A stretch of DNA of 64,000 bases from Welwitschia mirabilis (GCA_051453625.1 JBOZIK010000001.1:162792868-162856867); one strand, 5' to 3'; counted from the first letter of the stretch, positions 24,123 to 36,199 are shown. Program-made: numbers and translations. Notes: generated from the sequence alone by a model not told the origin.

Positions 24123-25550
24123 TGCTTTTTCTTAGAGTCATAAAGACCTTATTGCAATTCATCCCAACATTGTTCAATATAATATCTATTTAGAGGATAA
24201 TGCTAAAAGCATTAGGTAACCTCAAAGAAGGTTAATCTAATGCTTAAGAAAGCTTTTAAAGATAAAATTACTAAACTTTTGGATGTTGAATCATTTTTGT
24301 CATTTCTAATAGTGAGTGGATTAGTTCATTAATGATAATACCAAAGAATGATAGAAAGTGGTGTATGTGCATAGACTTTAGAAAACGTAATAATGCAATT
24401 TAAAAATAATATTGTCCATTTTCCTTACTAAACCAAGTGCTTTATTATATACAATGCCATTCTTATTATTATTTCTTGATGGATATAGTATCTACAACCA
24501 ATTTTGTGTAGCTTATGAATATCAAACCAAAACAACTTTTACCTCATTCTTTAATACTTTTACCCTTAGGAGAATGCCCTTTGGTTTATGAAATGCACTA
24601 GGGACTTTTAAAATAACCATGATAAGTACGTTTTTAGAGATGATTAAGGAATCCATTATAATATTTATGCATAATCATTATATCTTTAGGGATTCTTTTG
24701 ATCATATCATGGAAAGGTTTTAAAAAGTCTTAGATTAATGTATTACTTGTAGTATACACTTGAGTTGGAAAAGTAGCTAATTTTTAGTGAAATAGGATAT
24801 TGTGTTGGGCCATCATATTTCAAGTAAAGGCATTAGAATGGATCCATTTAAAATTGACATCATTCATGACCTTTTTCCTCTTACTAATGTCAAACAAATT
24901 AGATCTTTTCTTACACAACCTAGATTCTATTGTAAATTCATTAAATACTCACCAAAATATGTAGATATCTTCATTCACTACTTATGAATGAGAAAATATT
25001 TAATTAAAGTAAGTATTGTTAAAAGGCCTTTGAATATCTTAAGGATAAAAATCACTTCTAAAACTATTATAGAAGGCCTTTATTAGAATAAAGATTTTGA
25101 ATTAATATGTGATGTAAGTAACACAACCATAGACGATGTCCTAGGATAAAACGATCATAGGGATTCTAAGTTATTAGCTAAATTAATAAAATCATTTTTA
25201 GTATCCAACTTAGTTACATAACCATAAAAAAAGAAATGATAGGCATCATTTCCTACTTAAATAGACTTAGGCACCACCTTCTTAGATTTTACACTAAGTT
25301 TTACATTGATCATGCTACAATTCATTATCTTATAACTAAAAAGGATTCTAGTGCTAGGATTGTAAGATGAATGTTATTAATGTAGGAATTTAAGCTTTCC
25401 ATCATCATTAAAATAGGAAAACATAATTGTATTACTGATCATTTATCTAAAATCCCTTAAAAACAAAGTCACATTTATTTTTAATTAGATATTTCCACTA
25501 AATATCAAGTAACTTTATTCTATTTCTTCTCAACATCCTATCCAATGGTA
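24123..25550 (+). pseudogene. E1 reverse transcriptase and RNase H
   Basis: After N2, pol resumes with SHKDLIAIHPNIVQYNI. Blocks include SEWISSLMIIPKNDRKW and CMCIDFRKRNN (24,310-24,390), FTLRRMPFGL, and a catalytic block near 24,665 that reads FMHNHYIF where FMDDF is expected, so both Asp are lost. LGHHISSKGIRMDP and TNVKQIRSFL (24,802-24,910) match the thumb region. The RNase H part follows to about 25,450 (DFELICDVSNTTID, AKLIKSF, ITDHLSK). Stops and shifts throughout. Confidence 0.85.
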
Positions 25551-26900
25551 CGTTGACATTATAAGCTATATTTTTACTATGAAGTCCCCTCAACATTCAA
25601 CTAGAAATAAACATAAATATTTTTTCATATAATAGAGAGTTATAAATGGAATGATTGATACTTATATGATCATTATAAAGATCAAATCATGCATACATGT
25701 GTGCCTAATGGGAAAAACATGACATTCTTACCCTTTTTCATGTTAATGTTTATAGAGGTCATTTTAGTGGATAAAAAGTAGCCATAAAAAATGTTATAGA
25801 CTAGTTTTTAGGGACCTACATATTTTCAAGATTTCTTTGACTTTATAGAAGATGTGATATTTATTAGTATTTTAGAAGCTTATTTAAATCTTAAGACATA
25901 CCTTCCTAACCATCTAGAATGTGAACCCTTTGATCATTGGGATATTTAATTCATAGGCCCTCTTAAACCAGCTTCTTATAATAAAAGTTACATTCTTGTG
26001 GCTGTAGATTATATGACTAAATGGGTTGAGGCCATTCTTACCTTAACCGCTAATGCCAAAACTCTATGTTCTTTTCTTCATTCTAACATCTTTCATAGGT
26101 TTGACTTTATAAGGATCTTAACAATAACTAGATAACCCAATTCATAGACATAATCCTTATAAAATATCTTCTTTTTATAGGGGTTAAGCATAGAATTTTC
26201 AATGCATATCAACCTCAAATAAATGATTAAGATGAGAATTCTAATAAAGAGATTAATAAAAAAATCATTAAAAACTTATGTCTAAAAATAAAAAGTTATA
26301 GTCTCTTAAGTAATGATGTTCTTTGGGCTTATAATATGAGTTGAAGTAATTTACTTGGTTTTTCTCCTTATGAACTTGTATATTAAATTAAAAAACTTAT
26401 ATTCTTTTAGTCGATGTGTGTTACAACTCCTATAAGCTATCTATCAACTAAACTTTATTGATCTTGATAATAATATCTACTATTGAGGAGTATAATTACA
26501 ATGCCTTATTGAAAAAATGTATCCTTGCTGTCCACAAATGACTCATCCAGAAAGCCCAAAACAAATTATCCATGACAACAAACTTTTACATAAAGACTTT
26601 ATCAATTGATGTTACTATGTAGTAATCAAGTGCACTTACTTTACAACAAGTTAACTTTTAAATGTCTCTCTCCTTATCCTAATAAGAAAGTACATCCCAA
26701 TGGCTTAGTTGAGAATTCTAATCTAAAATCCTAGAAAACTAAAAATTAATGGATAATGATTGAAATTGTATCAACCACCTAATAATTCCCATGATATTAT
26801 GGACATGAAAGATGTAACTGACTTAGATGATCATCTTAACCAAAAGGAGTCTTCCCTTTACCATTGTCTAAATGATTTCTTAGTCAAATCCCTTGGTTGA
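25550..26900 (+). pseudogene. E1 integrase
   Basis: HVNVYRGHFSG (about 25,738) is from the zinc-binding N-terminus. The core contains FDHWDI, stop, FIGPLKPASYNKSYILV then AVDYMTKWVEAILTL (25,930-26,050), and later AYQPQINDQDENSNKEI (26,200) and GFSPYELVY (26,355). The DYMTKWVEA and SPYELVY blocks point to the Athila/Tat branch. No chromodomain is seen. N5 53,440-54,250 is the homologous segment. Confidence 0.85.
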
Positions 26901-27256
26901 GCCATCTTACTACTTGATCATCTATTTATTTGATTTGGTGTTAGACTTCATTTGTGTTTTTATAAAACTAATTCTTTACTTTGAAACACTTATAGTGATA
27001 AGATTATATTTTACCCAATATTAAGACATTCCCATGTTTATGAGCCTCATTGTCTATGTTTATTTTATTAAAGTATTAACTATGTCAAATATAATCCTTG
27101 TTTTTAGATGTGTACTTTATTAATTTATCATTTTAATGATTAATTAATGTTTTAAAAATGGGTATCCAAGTTAATTGATAAAATAAATTGTCAAAATTGA
27201 GAGAAAATTTGATGTTCTTGCATGACTATCATTATTTTAATGATAAACTATGCAAG
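26900..27256 (+). other. E1 3' untranslated region, first part
   Basis: After pol the text aligns with N5 54,400-54,730 (shared GACATTCCCATGT block) and continues non-coding to the N3 insertion. It resumes at 63,497. Confidence 0.6.
27252..27256. repeat. target-site duplication of N3 (left)
   Basis: GCAAG, matched by GTAAG at 63,492-63,496 with one C/T difference. Confidence 0.75.
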
Positions 27257-28503
27257 TATTATGATGTAAATTTATCCTTAAATATCCAAATTGCCTTAAT
27301 ATATCTTCAATCATAAAACCTAAAAATCTAATTTATAATTGCATACACAAAATACACTTGTATTATGGGCTCAACCCAAAGGTCCTAAGCTTGAAGAAGA
27401 CTTTGAATAAGAATCTAGAAAATTAATTTGCATAATAGAAAAGAGGAATGCATTTTTGTTTTCTTAAAATGAAATATAAAATAAAATCAATGCAAATGAA
27501 ATGAATGTAATGGATGAAGTTGAAATGTAATGAATTAAAATGCAAGATGAAATGAATGCAATCCTAATAATTAAATAACTAATTAACCAATGTTTTATTA
27601 CCTAAATTGATCCTTATGATTCATATAAAGTACAAAAGAAAATCACCTAATTATGATCAACATAAATTGTAAGGAAAAAAAAAAAAAGAAAATTTGATGT
27701 AACAAAATCACAATTCAATCAATCTTTATTAATCAACCAAATTATTTTCATCCACTTACAAGCAAAAGCTTCTTAAAATACCTTTCTCATAAGCCAAGAT
27801 GGATCCCTTACTCTTCAATCTTTAGTTCATCACAAGATTTATGATGTAGTAAAAATGGTCTAATGTGGCCTAAGGGATTTTATTTATAGTTTAGGATCAC
27901 TAGTTAGTTAGGCCAAAACATATGATAAGGAAGGACACAACCAATACCAACTTTTGTTATAAGGATAATTATTTTATTAAATAAATAATTGACTATTATA
28001 TGCCCATTCATCTACACAACATGATGGACAATAATCCTATATACCTATTAATGCATGACATTTGATAGTCTAGTGACCTATTGCTGGCTGTTATCCTATA
28101 CTATCGTTTACATGAGATGAGGGATAGCATCTCCTATTCATTACACTATTTTACTATTAGTCATTTAATTCTACTGTCTAGATGACATGTAAATGATAGA
28201 TTTCTTTAATGATTTTTTTTCCTTTTCTTTTCTTAAGTTTCATTCACTTATTATCATCTAAATAATAGAATAGATAATAGGTTTATTTTATTTTTGATAA
28301 CCCTTTGATCATCATCACTAGTTTACTTTGGCTTTAGAGGTCTCATCATCTTTGAATTTGTTTCTAAATACTTTATTATAAAATTAAATCCAATTATCCT
28401 CATTATCACATACAATGATTACTAACTCCTTATTAAGCTATTAATTAATCCTAAAAACATACTTCATAGCATTACTAAATATAATTAATTTAGCCTCATA
28501 ACA
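27257..28503 (-). repeat. N3 3' LTR
   Basis: A 1,247-bp LTR. On the minus strand it starts TGTTATGAGGC (28,503) and ends CATAATA (27,257; CACAACA in origin). It matches the 5' LTR at 62,234-63,491 throughout, for example a TAATGGATGAAG block and a TAATGTGGCCTAAG block followed by a TATA box. Confidence 0.9.
27881..27888 (-). promoter_or_regulatory. N3 3' LTR TATA box
   Basis: Minus-strand ACTATAAATAAAATCCC at the same place as the 5' LTR TATA box. It is conserved between the two LTRs. Confidence 0.5.
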
Positions 28504-28526
28504 TAGATTCCCCTTCACATACATAA
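28504..28526 (-). promoter_or_regulatory. N3 polypurine tract
   Basis: Minus-strand GTGAAGGGGAATCTA directly abuts the LTR start TGTTATGAGG. It is purine-rich as required for plus-strand priming. Confidence 0.65.
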
Positions 28527-28925
28527 ATAATCACTCAGACAAGAGAAAAAAATGGATTTTAGGAACTTATCATGTAAGCTTAAGATTAAGGAATTTTAAA
28601 TGCGAGATCTTTGGTGAAATATAAGTAAAATTTGATTATCACCAAATACTGTTGTCTACATGATGTAGGGGATGACACCCTTTAAAAATTAGTTTTTGCA
28701 TTTCTATCATTTTCTTAACTCTTTTGGCATGAAATTAGACCCTCATAATTCTATAAAACCCTATAAAAATCATCTTGATATATGAAAATGTCAAATAACT
28801 ATTATTTCCTTTTATTAGCCCTTCACTTATATGCTTGCCAAATTAATAATGTAAAAGTAACACACTAAGGAATCAAAATCACTCAAGGAGAAAGCATAAT
28901 AAAAAATGTTACACACACATACACA
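28527..28925 (-). other. N3 3' untranslated region before the LTR
   Basis: Non-coding AT-rich sequence between env-like text and polypurine tract, ending in a CA microsatellite at the gap edge (28,911-28,925). Nothing else is seen. Confidence 0.5.
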
Positions 28926-29889
28926 NNNNNNNNNNNNNNNNNNNNNNNNNNNNNNNNNNNNNNNNNNNNNNNNNNNNNNNNNNNNNNNNNNNNNNNNNNN
29001 NNNNNNNNNNNNNNNNNNNNNNNNNNNNNNNNNNNNNNNNNNNNNNNNNNNNNNNNNNNNNNNNNNNNNNNNNNNNNNNNNNNNNNNNNNNNNNNNNNNN
29101 NNNNNNNNNNNNNNNNNNNNNNNNNNNNNNNNNNNNNNNNNNNNNNNNNNNNNNNNNNNNNNNNNNNNNNNNNNNNNNNNNNNNNNNNNNNNNNNNNNNN
29201 NNNNNNNNNNNNNNNNNNNNNNNNNNNNNNNNNNNNNNNNNNNNNNNNNNNNNNNNNNNNNNNNNNNNNNNNNNNNNNNNNNNNNNNNNNNNNNNNNNNN
29301 NNNNNNNNNNNNNNNNNNNNNNNNNNNNNNNNNNNNNNNNNNNNNNNNNNNNNNNNNNNNNNNNNNNNNNNNNNNNNNNNNNNNNNNNNNNNNNNNNNNN
29401 NNNNNNNNNNNNNNNNNNNNNNNNNNNNNNNNNNNNNNNNNNNNNNNNNNNNNNNNNNNNNNNNNNNNNNNNNNNNNNNNNNNNNNNNNNNNNNNNNNNN
29501 NNNNNNNNNNNNNNNNNNNNNNNNNNNNNNNNNNNNNNNNNNNNNNNNNNNNNNNNNNNNNNNNNNNNNNNNNNNNNNNNNNNNNNNNNNNNNNNNNNNN
29601 NNNNNNNNNNNNNNNNNNNNNNNNNNNNNNNNNNNNNNNNNNNNNNNNNNNNNNNNNNNNNNNNNNNNNNNNNNNNNNNNNNNNNNNNNNNNNNNNNNNN
29701 NNNNNNNNNNNNNNNNNNNNNNNNNNNNNNNNNNNNNNNNNNNNNNNNNNNNNNNNNNNNNNNNNNNNNNNNNNNNNNNNNNNNNNNNNNNNNNNNNNNN
29801 NNNNNNNNNNNNNNNNNNNNNNNNNNNNNNNNNNNNNNNNNNNNNNNNNNNNNNNNNNNNNNNNNNNNNNNNNNNNNNNNNNNNNNNNN
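28926..29889. other. assembly gap (964 N)
   Basis: This gap of non-round size is probably an estimated length. It lies within the 3' part of N3. Frames drawn across it are meaningless. Confidence 0.99.
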
Positions 29890-30741
29890 AATGAGACATT
29901 AATTAATCATGAATACAATCACCCATCTTAAGGTAAAATGAATAACTTAATGTTAGCATATGGGGAAGATGACAGTGGATAAGGTATGTGCTCTTCTTTC
30001 ATGGGGAAGAAAGAGCTTACATGCTCATGAATAACTCTCATCCTCTTAGTGTGTTATGTGCAGATATCTTATAGAAGATCTATTATACCACTTTGCTTGA
30101 TATGCAACATGATCTGTAACCATCATCCTTTCATCCAGCACCCCTATTTACCCCATTAATCTAGACTCTAAACTACTCATCTACTTTATCATCCTCTTGG
30201 TAAGCCTCTCCTCCACACCTATAATGAGATTTTAAATCTATTATGCTATGGAACCTCTTGTAATAGCTGCTCTTGGGGAAGCTCTATGAATAGAAGATGG
30301 CTCTTACTCTTTAAGGATGTGGATGCCCATGTCTTTGAAGTTCCTAGCTAAGGTTCAGTTTCTATAGGTATGCCCTCAAGCTCTAGAATTTTATACTTAT
30401 AAAAGATAATTATCAAGAGGGATGGATATCCTAGATTTTATAGAAATCTTTCCTTTACTATTGCTCTTAATATCTGCCCTATAAATAAAAGTAGGACCAT
30501 CTAATTTTCCCCTTTAAATATGATAAGAATCTACAAGTTTGCCACCATGTAATAACTATCGTAGAACATGGGACTGATGTTGTAAATTAGTCCTTAGTGG
30601 AGTACCCTATATGCCACTAGCAAATAAGTCACAAGTATCCTACTATAATCTCTTATAACATCTTGTGATACATTTAATAAAGTGTAGTACATCCCTTATC
30701 TTCCTCCACATCTATAAAGTGTATGTAACTGGCACTCATAC
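29890..30741 (-). pseudogene. N3 env-like ORF, 3' part
   Basis: On the minus strand from 30,741, broken frames read LLVAYRVLH, stop, GLIYNISPMFYDS, which aligns with N5 LTLAYRILYRGMIHNISP then YFHDS (57,150-57,230). Later parts are charged and Leu/Glu-rich. The reading frame enters from 40,086 across N4. It occupies the position of the env-like gene downstream of pol in Athila elements. The protein's role in these plant elements is not established. Heavily broken. Confidence 0.55.
30737..30741. repeat. target-site duplication of N4 (left)
   Basis: CATAC, repeated exactly at 40,086-40,090. Confidence 0.9.
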
Positions 30742-31164
30742 TATAATGTTTCAAATTTACTATTTGTAAAATAAGTGTGTTAGAGTACTAAATGAGTGTA
30801 ATTAACAAAGATATAAATGTGTGTAACTCAAATATGTAAAGATGTGTCCTTTCATTATGCTACTTAAGACTATGGTATTAGGTGGAGTTGGATAGATTGG
30901 GTGGATGTAACCAATGATAACCTTCGTTGATCCCCAAGGATCCCAGAAGGGCAACTCAGGTTGTAGTCCACATTCCACATCTTTATCTTTGACCACTAGT
31001 CCAAGGATATTAGCTAATGATAAGGAATGTAATTTGCTGCTTCCAATAATAAAGTCTACATTCTTTTCAAATTGTTTCTTGTTATTTCTATTGACCCTGA
31101 CATATTGCTTTATATGTTCTCTTTTATATGAAGTAATCCAAAATTAGTAAAATGGGACATTACA
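30742..31164 (+). repeat. N4 5' LTR
   Basis: 423 bp, aligned end to end with 39,669-40,085 (for example CATTATGCTACTTAAG and AGTAATCCAAAATTAGTAAA in both). The start is TATAATG (TGTAAT in the 3' LTR) and the end is GGACATTACA. Two opposed open frames of 64 and 77 codons here are LTR text, not genes. Confidence 0.95.
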
Positions 31165-31166
31165 TT

Positions 31167-31178
31167 TGATATTAGAGT
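31167..31178 (+). promoter_or_regulatory. N4 primer binding site
   Basis: TGATATTAGAGT, two bases after the LTR, matches the tRNA-iMet site TGGTATCAGAGC with transitions only. Confidence 0.8.
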
Positions 31179-31349
31179 TCATAACAAAGTAGTAAACTAC
31201 TACTTTAAGGAAAACAACAAGGAAGGAATCAAGTTTTATAAATAAGAAAATTTTTGTATTAAGAAAAACAAGCCTAAAGGCAAATCATACATGAAGAAAA
31301 GATATGATAAATGAAGAAAATAAGGCACTAGTAAAAATTAGGGTGCATC

Positions 31350-33658
31350 ATGCCTTGACAAGTGGACTTTGACCACTACTAAGGAGGAAGGAGATCCTCC
31401 ACTGAGAATAAAACTAGGATGTAATCCTCTACCCCTAGGATAGAAGGCTTTGTGCTACTTGGAATGACTTCCATTCTAGTAGATTAATTGGGAATCACTA
31501 AAGTACTAATTTCAACTAAAGAAGAACCTGCTATAGAACTTGGTATGAGTTCTTATAGATCTTTATGTAAAGCTTGCTCTAAGCCATTAGTATCTGTAAT
31601 AAATTCTTCTTTAAAAGCTTCCTGCTATGATACAATACATTAATGTCATCAATAATGATTGCAAAATGGTCCACGTAAGCCTGAATCATCCTCTCACTTT
31701 TTGCTAGCTAAGCATGCAATGCTGCCTAACTTTCTTCCAATGTAGCAATATTAAAAGCATCTGCCCATGATCTCTTTTCTAATAGGTGCATATTCTCCAC
31801 TTGATTCTTGAGCATCTAGTGTAAATCACTCATAGCCTCTCACTCCTATACTCCATGATGAGCTAGGTAATAAAAGGATTCTAGCATATCAACCAAGATG
31901 TAGAAGTCTTAAAGTGGGATAGACCATTCACGCTATGGAGAACAATGAGAAGTAAAGCAAGCATAATAGCTACACTTAAAGTCCCATGGAAAATCCACCA
32001 CCTGAGAGTAATGATAAGTATAGACATCATCTAAGTGGGATGGATGTGTAATCTACGTATGTAAGAGGCTAGAGAGGGATTGATATTTCTCCAACTAATC
32101 CATCAACTTCTTTACTTTAGGATACAAGGTCTTCACTATGGATAAAAGTTAATTTATAGGATAAAACACTTGATCCTACTCATTGATAATGGATTAAAGA
32201 GCTATAGGCAGTTGATAAGAAGGCTCTAGAGAAGGATGAGCAATAGGTGAACTTTGATCTAGAGGCTGAAAGTAGGAGGTGGAATAGAACATATTCCCCT
32301 GATCCATTAATGCATCAAAGTCATTAAAAACCTCCTCCCCTTGACAATCAGAAGGAACAACAAATCCATGAAGAGGTTAGTGGAAGGTGTAAAAGGAAAG
32401 GATTCACTTATTACTATACAATCCTTCCTTAGTTTCTAAAGGAAGAGCTTCTTCGAAGGCTGTGGGATAAAATCCAGATCAGCTTTGACCAAGGTCTCCG
32501 AGCATGAAACCTAAAACAAAATAAAAATGCTTAGTAGAGATAGTCTAATGAGCCATAAAAAGAAGGAAAAAAAAGAGAGATAGAAGTAACTTAATACCCC
32601 ATGGTGCCAGTGTTATCAAAAAAGCTAAGGGGTGTCTTCTCTTTCTCAAGTTCCTTTGGTATTAGATAGTTACTCAGACTCTTATCACATTTTTATTAGG
32701 AAGAGTCACAGGATCTTGATGCCTTACTCATTTGTAAAATAATAATAAAGAAAAATAGAGTTATTAAAAATACACTTATATCTGAAAATTAGTGGCAAGG
32801 ATCCATACCTTAGATGGAATGCAAAATGTAACCTGAGATGTTTCTCTAGGGCATAATCCCTAAAACCTTCACCCTTCATAGGTGAGAAAGAATGAGAATG
32901 AAGTAATGGTCAAGTAGAAATTTCATGAGGATACATAATAAACAAGGAATTTACAATCACAAACCTAAATGGTTGTAACCCACCTGGACCATAGAAAAAA
33001 AATACAAACCTAATAGGATGTTTGCATAAAAACATTTTTTCTTATTACCATTCTGCTTCAAGCAGGCTAACTGAGAAAGAGTTGACGAACACATAATAAA
33101 AGCCTAATCTAAAGAAATCTAACTAACTAAAAATGGCAAGAAGTAAATTATATAAGTTGGGATATCACTCACCTAGTCATGTAGAAAGGCCCTACCTATG
33201 ATCAGTTCCCCATAAGATGCAAAGTATGGGGTGGTAAAGTTGGTAGTAAAAACTCCATAGCAGTGAGTATCCACCTCTTGTACACACACAAAGTCATCTA
33301 ATTGATTGGCCATAAAGTAATGAAAATCCTCATCTAAGTAAGAAATATTAGGAGAAATGTGATCACCTTAGCTCATTTCAAAAGCTAACATGATGCTTTT
33401 TTTAGAAATTTAGATTGACTCATGATGAGAATGGATAATGGTAGTTATGTAAGAATTGAAAGAGAAATATAGAGAACTAAGAATGGAGAGAATAGTGAGA
33501 TGATGGAGATAAAAGAAAAGAAGGCCACATAAGTCTAGAAGATTAGAGGAGAAGATCCATCAGAACTCTCACTTCATGGTCCATTGTTGTATTTTCAATT
33601 TAGCAGACCTAACATTCATAGAATTTCAGGAAATAGCAGGATCAAGTCTTTGAGCCAT
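31350..33658 (-). pseudogene. antisense multi-exon gene-like structure in the N4 leader
   Basis: Read on the minus strand, the leader looks like a decayed spliced gene. A TATA box (33,706-33,713) precedes ATG at 33,658. Candidate exons bounded by GT and AG are 33,658-33,573 (MAQRLDPAIS...), 33,418-33,173 (SYLDEDFHYFMANQLDDF), 33,108-33,049, 32,873-32,809 (GEGFRDYALEKHLRLHF), 32,726-32,598 and 32,510 down to about 31,350. The last is a ~380-codon stretch with sparse stops, e.g. EEVFNDFDALMDQGNMFY and a helical segment KSERMIQAYVDHFAIII. A near-consensus acceptor (TTTTGTTTTAG) opens it. Most stops look like single transitions. The product is not recognised. Exon phases do not all join, so boundaries are provisional. 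It may be a captured host gene or an antisense ORF of the element. Confidence 0.5.
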
Positions 33659-33705
33659 ATTTTGAACAAAAAGATGTGAAAATACAAACATTGGAGAAGA
33701 GCTAG

Positions 33706-33713
33706 TATTTATA
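33706..33713 (-). promoter_or_regulatory. TATA box of the antisense structure
   Basis: Minus-strand GCTATAAATACTAGC lies ~50 bp upstream of the ATG at 33,658, a usual spacing for a plant TATA box with a short 5' leader. Confidence 0.5.
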
Positions 33714-33949
33714 GCAAAAGTAAGCTATAAAAAAGACCTATACAAAATATATAAAAGCACAAAAAGATAAAAAAAGAGAGTTAGAAAAAGAAGGAGAATA
33801 ATATAGGTGCCATGCAAAAGAATACGAGAAAAAAAGAAAAAGAAAGCTACTAGGTTCACTAGAATCATGAGGAAGATGAGGTAAAAATAAGGGATCCATA
33901 AGAATATTTATAGTAGCATATCCAAGTTTTATAAAAACACAAGAGTGAA

Positions 33950-33965
33950 GTTAACTATAGTTAAC
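33950..33965. repeat. 16-bp palindrome
   Basis: GTTAACTATAGTTAAC is a perfect palindrome; further GTTAACTA words follow at 33,961-33,983 and an inverse form near 34,019-34,031. Confidence 0.8.
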
Positions 33966-34089
33966 TAACACTCAGTTAACTACAAATTAAACCAAATTAA
34001 TTATAAATGAATTAAAAGTTAAACTATAGTTAGGAGACCAATAGTACCACTTGATAATGTTTAATTCTGAAGAGAGAATGTTGAACTCC

Positions 34090-34960
34090 AAGTATCCAAA
34101 ATTACACTAAAGGGAAGTTGATGTCGCATTCAAGTATTTAATGTTGCACTTGTGTCTCCAACATTGCTTTTAACATCTGCCTATTCAATAGGTCTCACTT
34201 AGCCCTAGTAGTATCCACGCCCTTCCCGAATGATCAACAATGAGGTCTCAATGTTTCTTTTTAGCTTTTGAGTTATACTTTAAAGTTTAACATCACAGTT
34301 GGATGTCCTATTTTATACTTTAAATACCAACATCACACTTCAAATCCTGATGTCATGTGCCTATACAAAAAGCTTTGACATCACACATAGGTGCCTGACG
34401 TTGCACTCTTATTCCTAATGTCACACTTGGGTATCTGACATTACACTTAAAGTCATAGCAGCCCAACACCTTGGAAAAACCCTTGATAGTTCATGTTTCT
34501 AGTCCTTAAACAAAAGGACTGACATTGCATAAGGATAGTCGACATTGTACTTTAGTGTCCAATGTTGTATTTTAGTGCCTGACATCATAATCTAATGTCC
34601 AATGTTGCCCATGGATGCTCAACATTACACTTGAGTACCTGATGTTACACTTGAGCATCAGACATGTTCCTTGCTCCTGACACCACCTATGATGCCCCAA
34701 TGGACTTTGGACAATAACCTCTAACATCATAATTGAGAAGGTATCCAACATCACACTCAAGTATCTAACATCGCACTCAGGTATCTGACATTGCACTTGC
34801 TCCAATAGGACCTTGGTACATCTTATTGAATTTGGCAGTGGCTGAAAACACCTACACTCACTTCATAACAAATCTGTAGCCACATAAGAGTACCTAACAT
34901 CACACTTTCCTATGTCATAGCATACTTGAATGCCCAACATCACACTTGTGCACTTGGTAG
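34090..34960. repeat. degenerate ~20-bp minisatellite in the N4 leader
   Basis: The phrase AACATCACACTTGGGTACCT, in many variants (ATGTTGCACTTG, GACATTACACTTGAG and so on), recurs roughly every 20 bases over about 870 bp, with a few unrelated interruptions. I judge it at about 30 units. The 77-codon minus-strand frame at 34,572-34,805 is a by-product of the repeat. It lies between the antisense promoter and gag. Confidence 0.85.
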
Positions 34961-35109
34961 TACAAAATCCCTTGGAATTTATCTCAAAAGAGGATTCACA
35001 TTAGAAAGGTTATTATGACAACCATTAAACAACCCTTATAACTATTTTTCTAATTACCATTTAGTTACAAGTACCTAACTATTATAGTAATACTATAAAA
35101 AGAAACATA

Positions 35110-36190
35110 ATGCCACTAGAAGAAAGATGACTAGGAGACGAAGAAGAGTAAGTAATGAGAGGAATATGAGTTCAAGGGAACATCAAATCAACTAGTATGA
35201 AATATAGAGTAAATGAGTGAATGGATGAAATAGAAAGCCAACTCAAGCATATTCACTCTTAGAATGAACTTTTATCTAGTAAGATCAATAACCTCTTTTC
35301 TCACCTAGATGATAAACCTCTAGAATAAAATCTAAGAGCATCCTAAGAGCAACCCTCTACATCAAAGTAGCATACTCCAATAGGTGTAATTGACCTACAA
35401 AACATCCAAATAAGACTACTAAACATAGATCTTAATCTCTAAGCCTTCTTGTCAAATTGAACCAATAAATTTAACATAGAACAACATGAAGGAGAGGATA
35501 TTGCTAAAATGATATGCCTAAAAACATACAAAGGTAAAGTAGAAACAAGTGAAGAAGCTGTATCTTAGATTTGACAAGTAGAAAACTACTTCAATCTTTG
35601 GCATGTTTCACTAGAAGATGATGTGCATACACTACTACATTTCTTATAGAAAATGCATAAGAATGATGATCAAGATGAAAATAGAAACATCTCCAAAGGA
35701 TACCATGGAATACCTTTATAGAAGAATTCAAAAATAAATTTATTTTAAAAGATTTCATTGAATACCAAATGGTGGAATCCCAATGCCTTCACATGGGAAA
35801 AGGCCCACTAGATGAACACTGGTATAAATTCCAGTGCCTTATAAAGTACCAAAAGAACTTCATTAAGATACCATCCAAACTTAAAAGCATCTTATACATC
35901 TTAGAGATCAAATCCACTAAAGATGCTTATCGTAAAATAAGACATTACCTTCAATGATAAGAAAATCGATGGATGGAGCTGCATTACCCATAAGAGGATA
36001 GACACAATATGTCCAATACACTACTAACACAAGTGCCATACAAAATAAACCTTACTTGCCATGAGTGTTATAAGAAGGATCACATTATTAGAAATTCCCC
36101 ATCCAAAGTAAGAGCACCAAATCTTCCTTAGCATAGTTGGCCTTAAGCTTTATAGAATCTAGTCATACAACTTAAAAGGTATATGCTACC
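35110..36190 (+). pseudogene. N4 gag
   Basis: The capsid/nucleocapsid precursor. An N-terminal charged helical part (about 35,210-35,330, NEWMDEIESQLKHIHS) is followed by the gag domain: TYKGKVETSEEAVS, QVENYFNLWHVSLEDD, then the open segment MVESQCLHMGKGPLDEHWY (35,769-35,957). A zinc knuckle at 36,057-36,098 reads CHECYKKDHIIRNS, with the last Cys changed to Ser. About eight stops and two shifts break it. Confidence 0.85.
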
Positions 36191-36199
36191 ATCCAAATA

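Noticed and set aside
21138-24129. Confident call of a Mutator-like element from the 9-bp duplication
   Set aside because: No terminal inverted repeats were found, and TG...CA ends with a 6-bp duplication fit a solo LTR equally well.
28883-29931. Long opposed open frames of about 340 codons
   Set aside because: They consist of the 964-N gap; only a few flanking codons are real sequence.
30802-31147. Overlapping frames on both strands suggesting a small gene
   Set aside because: Both lie inside the N4 5' LTR; the 3' LTR copy does not keep them.
34572-34805. 77-codon minus-strand frame with Cys and Met repeats
   Set aside because: It arises from the 20-bp minisatellite, whose units keep frame by chance.
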